Source of the DNA: Ganoderma boninense
Taxonomy: Eukaryota > Basidiomycota > Agaricomycetes > Polyporales > Polyporaceae
DNA: 64,000 nucleotides
Assembly (NCBI GenBank): GCA_002900995.3
Contig: CM035311.1
Location: forward strand, 2,728,001 to 2,792,000
Reading direction: 5' to 3'
The position numbers and the translations under genes are program-made. Positions within the stretch are counted from its first letter, which is position 1; the number at the start of each line of letters is the position of its first letter. The notes below the pieces were generated by a model. That model did no database searches. It was not told the DNA's origin and saw nothing but the letters and a program-made list of their open reading frames with translations. Shown piece by piece: positions 62,053 to 64,000 of this stretch.

Positions 62053-63723
62053 TCAGTGGAAACCACGACCCGGAAGGGTGGCCCATGCTGGAGTCTCCGC
62101 CGAGGGCATGCGTGTAGTCGGTCTTGCTAGCGGCAGGCTAGGACATAGGCAGCTCGGGCTTATGTTTACGTTGACGTTCGCGTCGACCACATGAGCGAAA
62201 TGGAGTTCCGGAACGGTCTGGCAGACGTCCTGGGGCTCGATCATCCATGCGCAGGCAAACCCACAGCTTCCAGCGAGTTGGTTGGGCAGAGGTGGGGCGT
62301 CGAGGTAGGGAGTGATGGGACTCCCAGTGTAGCGGTCGACGAAATCGCTGCTGAGACCGTTTCCCGCGAAGGTCGAAACAGGTGTTGACGCATCGTCGCC
62401 CAGATATTGGTTGAACGCGGGCGCGAGTGACGGGAAGGCGGAGTATGCACTACATGCGTTCTGCGGGAGACTAACGCCCCAACCTTTGCGCTCTTGCTCG
62501 GCTGAGCTCCACATGGGCGCGAAGAACCCGTTGACGATATGCATGTGGTTTTGTGCGAGAGACGCGTCGCATGGGGGAGAGGGGGCGATCGGGGAGCAAG
62601 GAGATATGCGAGAAGTGTAGCTGGCATGGGCGGAGGGCGCTTCGGTTGCCAGGTACTCGTTCCGGACTGAGCGGGTCTGAATCGGCGCGTTAATGCGACT
62701 CGACATGGAAGGATACACGTAGGCCCTACTCCCTCCTTCGTCGCTCGGAGACGTTGCGAGTGGGCGCGCGCAGATAGTAGCACCCAACGACGAGCTTGGA
62801 GGCGAGTGACACGGCTTCTCGCGCAGCGTACCACGGTGGTTGGCAATGACTTCTGCAATTTGAGCATTGAATTTTGCGTCGGCGAGTCCAGCATGCAGAA
62901 CCTCGGGGGTGAGTGGTTCCTCTATCCCTGAATGCTCGGTCGACGACAGCACGGCCGGGCAGTACCTCGCGTCGAGGTACATGTCGCCTTGGTTCACAGA
63001 CGCGTCGTAATAGTGCGACGAGGGCCTGATAGAACCTGCGGCGTTTTCGAGGTGAATGGCAGGGACATGGTTCTCGTGGGCTGCGAGCGTTGGAAGCGTA
63101 GTACCCGAGGCTAAGCCGGAGAGGGCCGCGCCGGACCCCATCTGAGCGAAGTGCGGCGGCGATGACGACGACGGATCCACAGCTCTCGATGGAGGGGATG
63201 GAGGATGACGAGGAGGTGGTGGTGGAGAAGGAGGAAGCCCACTGCGAGCGATTCTCTTAACGGTCGTATGAACGGGCCCAGGAATATAGGAATGTGGTGG
63301 TTGGACCCCCGCCTAAGCATATAAGTGCCTTCTGCCGCACAATGTGGTTCAAGCTCGACTTACCTTGTCTCTGGGAGCCCCCTGGTGACCTTTGCCTTCG
63401 GGCTTTGGTTGAGCCTTTGGCTTCAACGACTGCGCTGCCCTCCACCTCTTCCTCCGCACGTTGTCGTTGTCATGTTGCACCGTCCTTCTGACAGGCTTTC
63501 CAAATAGCCCGCGCGTCCCGAAGTGTGTTACGGAGGACCTCAGCTGTGTTGGACGTCAGCATGCGGATATACGTTTTCGTAGGTTTGGATCATGTTGACT
63601 CACCACGTGCGCCGGGACCTCTCTGACCAGCCTCGCATTGACCGAGTGGCCTTGAATGTTATGGCCCGTGAAGGGCGTGCTTCCCGAGAACTGCCCGTCT
63701 TCTTGACCAGTCGTTCCAACCAT
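62053..63723 (-). CDS. Unknown-family protein, copy D (module II type), at least 519 aa
   Basis: Not recognised. Exons 63604-63723 (or longer), 63364-63543 and 62053-63312 join in phase with GTGAGT and GTAAGT donors. Exons 1-2 carry TPFTGHNIQGHSVNARLVREVP, SVTHFGTRGLFGKPVRR and HDNDNVRRKRWRAAQ, nearly the same as module II of copy C and split at the same residue. Exon 3 opens AGVQPPHSYIPGPVHTTVKR and is a Ser/Pro/Ala-rich region of 419 residues with no GPxYGE or MxxCP motif. The open frame continues upstream of the ATG at 63721-63723 to about 63890, so the true start, and perhaps module I, may lie near or beyond the window end. Confidence 0.7.
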
Positions 63724-64000
63724 TCGAGGTATGAGCGGGAGGCGGGAGTGTGTGAGGAATGAATGGGGGCAATGGTGCACACGCAGCGCGGGAGAAGCAC
63801 GCTGAGCGAAAATCCTCTCGCGATGCTTATGTTCGAATCCAGAATATAAATTGAACAGGGCGCTGGGCCGTGCGTCGCGCCGCCCTCAGAAGTCCGAAGT
63901 CGCACACGGGGCTCTGGAAGGCGTGCCATCAGAGAGTAGGCGCACCGACGTGACAGGGCGTGGCGCCGCACGTTCCAGGGGAAAAGACGGAAGAGATTAT
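63724..64000. other. Upstream part of copy D, structure unresolved
   Basis: The frame of copy D exon 1 stays open to about 63890, where a TGA interrupts it. Possible acceptors exist, but no earlier exon is certain. Confidence 0.4.

Overview
The window is nuclear DNA of a filamentous basidiomycete, most likely an agaricomycete. Genes are GC-rich and cut by many short introns (about 47-60 bp) with CTAAC-type branch sites. The recognisable genes are eukaryotic: glycerol kinase, GH47 mannosidase, an AP180-type clathrin adaptor, gamma-glutamyl phosphate reductase, a NASP-type histone chaperone, a dynactin p24-like protein, an aspartic protease, small thaumatin-like proteins and a tRNA-Gln. I cannot assign a species. 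All exon models were read by eye from frame, splice motifs and paralogue comparison.

Layout. 1-3580 holds a minus-strand pair: an unknown-family gene (copy A, running off the left end) downstream of a thaumatin-like gene. 31787-36201 holds the same pair and its spacer in the opposite orientation (copy B), so the two form an inverted segmental duplication enclosing about 28 kb. Inside lie tRNA-Gln (5442-5519), glycerol kinase (5699-7768), GH47 mannosidase (8959-12213), and two direct copies of a segment of at least 5.4 kb (from 12513 and from 23943). Each copy carries an ANTH-domain adaptor gene whose 3' end is replaced by foreign sequence, plus a hypothetical minus-strand gene. Copy 2 ends in a 100-N assembly gap (29351-29450). 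The normal adaptor 3' end lies just right of the gap. The 5.4 kb between the copies is gene-poor and repeat-bearing.

Right part. A third thaumatin-like gene (37821-38614) is followed by two doubtful small genes (39.4-40.3 kb) and a compact housekeeping group: PRO2 (41981-43851), NASP-type chaperone (44042-46087) and dynactin p24-like (46344-47615). Then come a disordered Ser/Pro/Gln-rich protein (49369-51182), 4.3 kb of tandem repeats and hairpins, another member of the unknown family (copy C, 55491-57755), an aspartic protease (59069-60649), and two further relatives (fragment E, 61259-61622; copy D, 62053-63723).

The most novel content is the unknown family (A-E). Its modules are shared out differently among neighbouring members, and two members are physically paired with secreted thaumatin-like genes. 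Also notable are the mosaic adaptor duplication with a fused 3' end, a small hairpin element family, a perfect 44-bp palindrome, and a palindrome shared by two thaumatin-like promoters.
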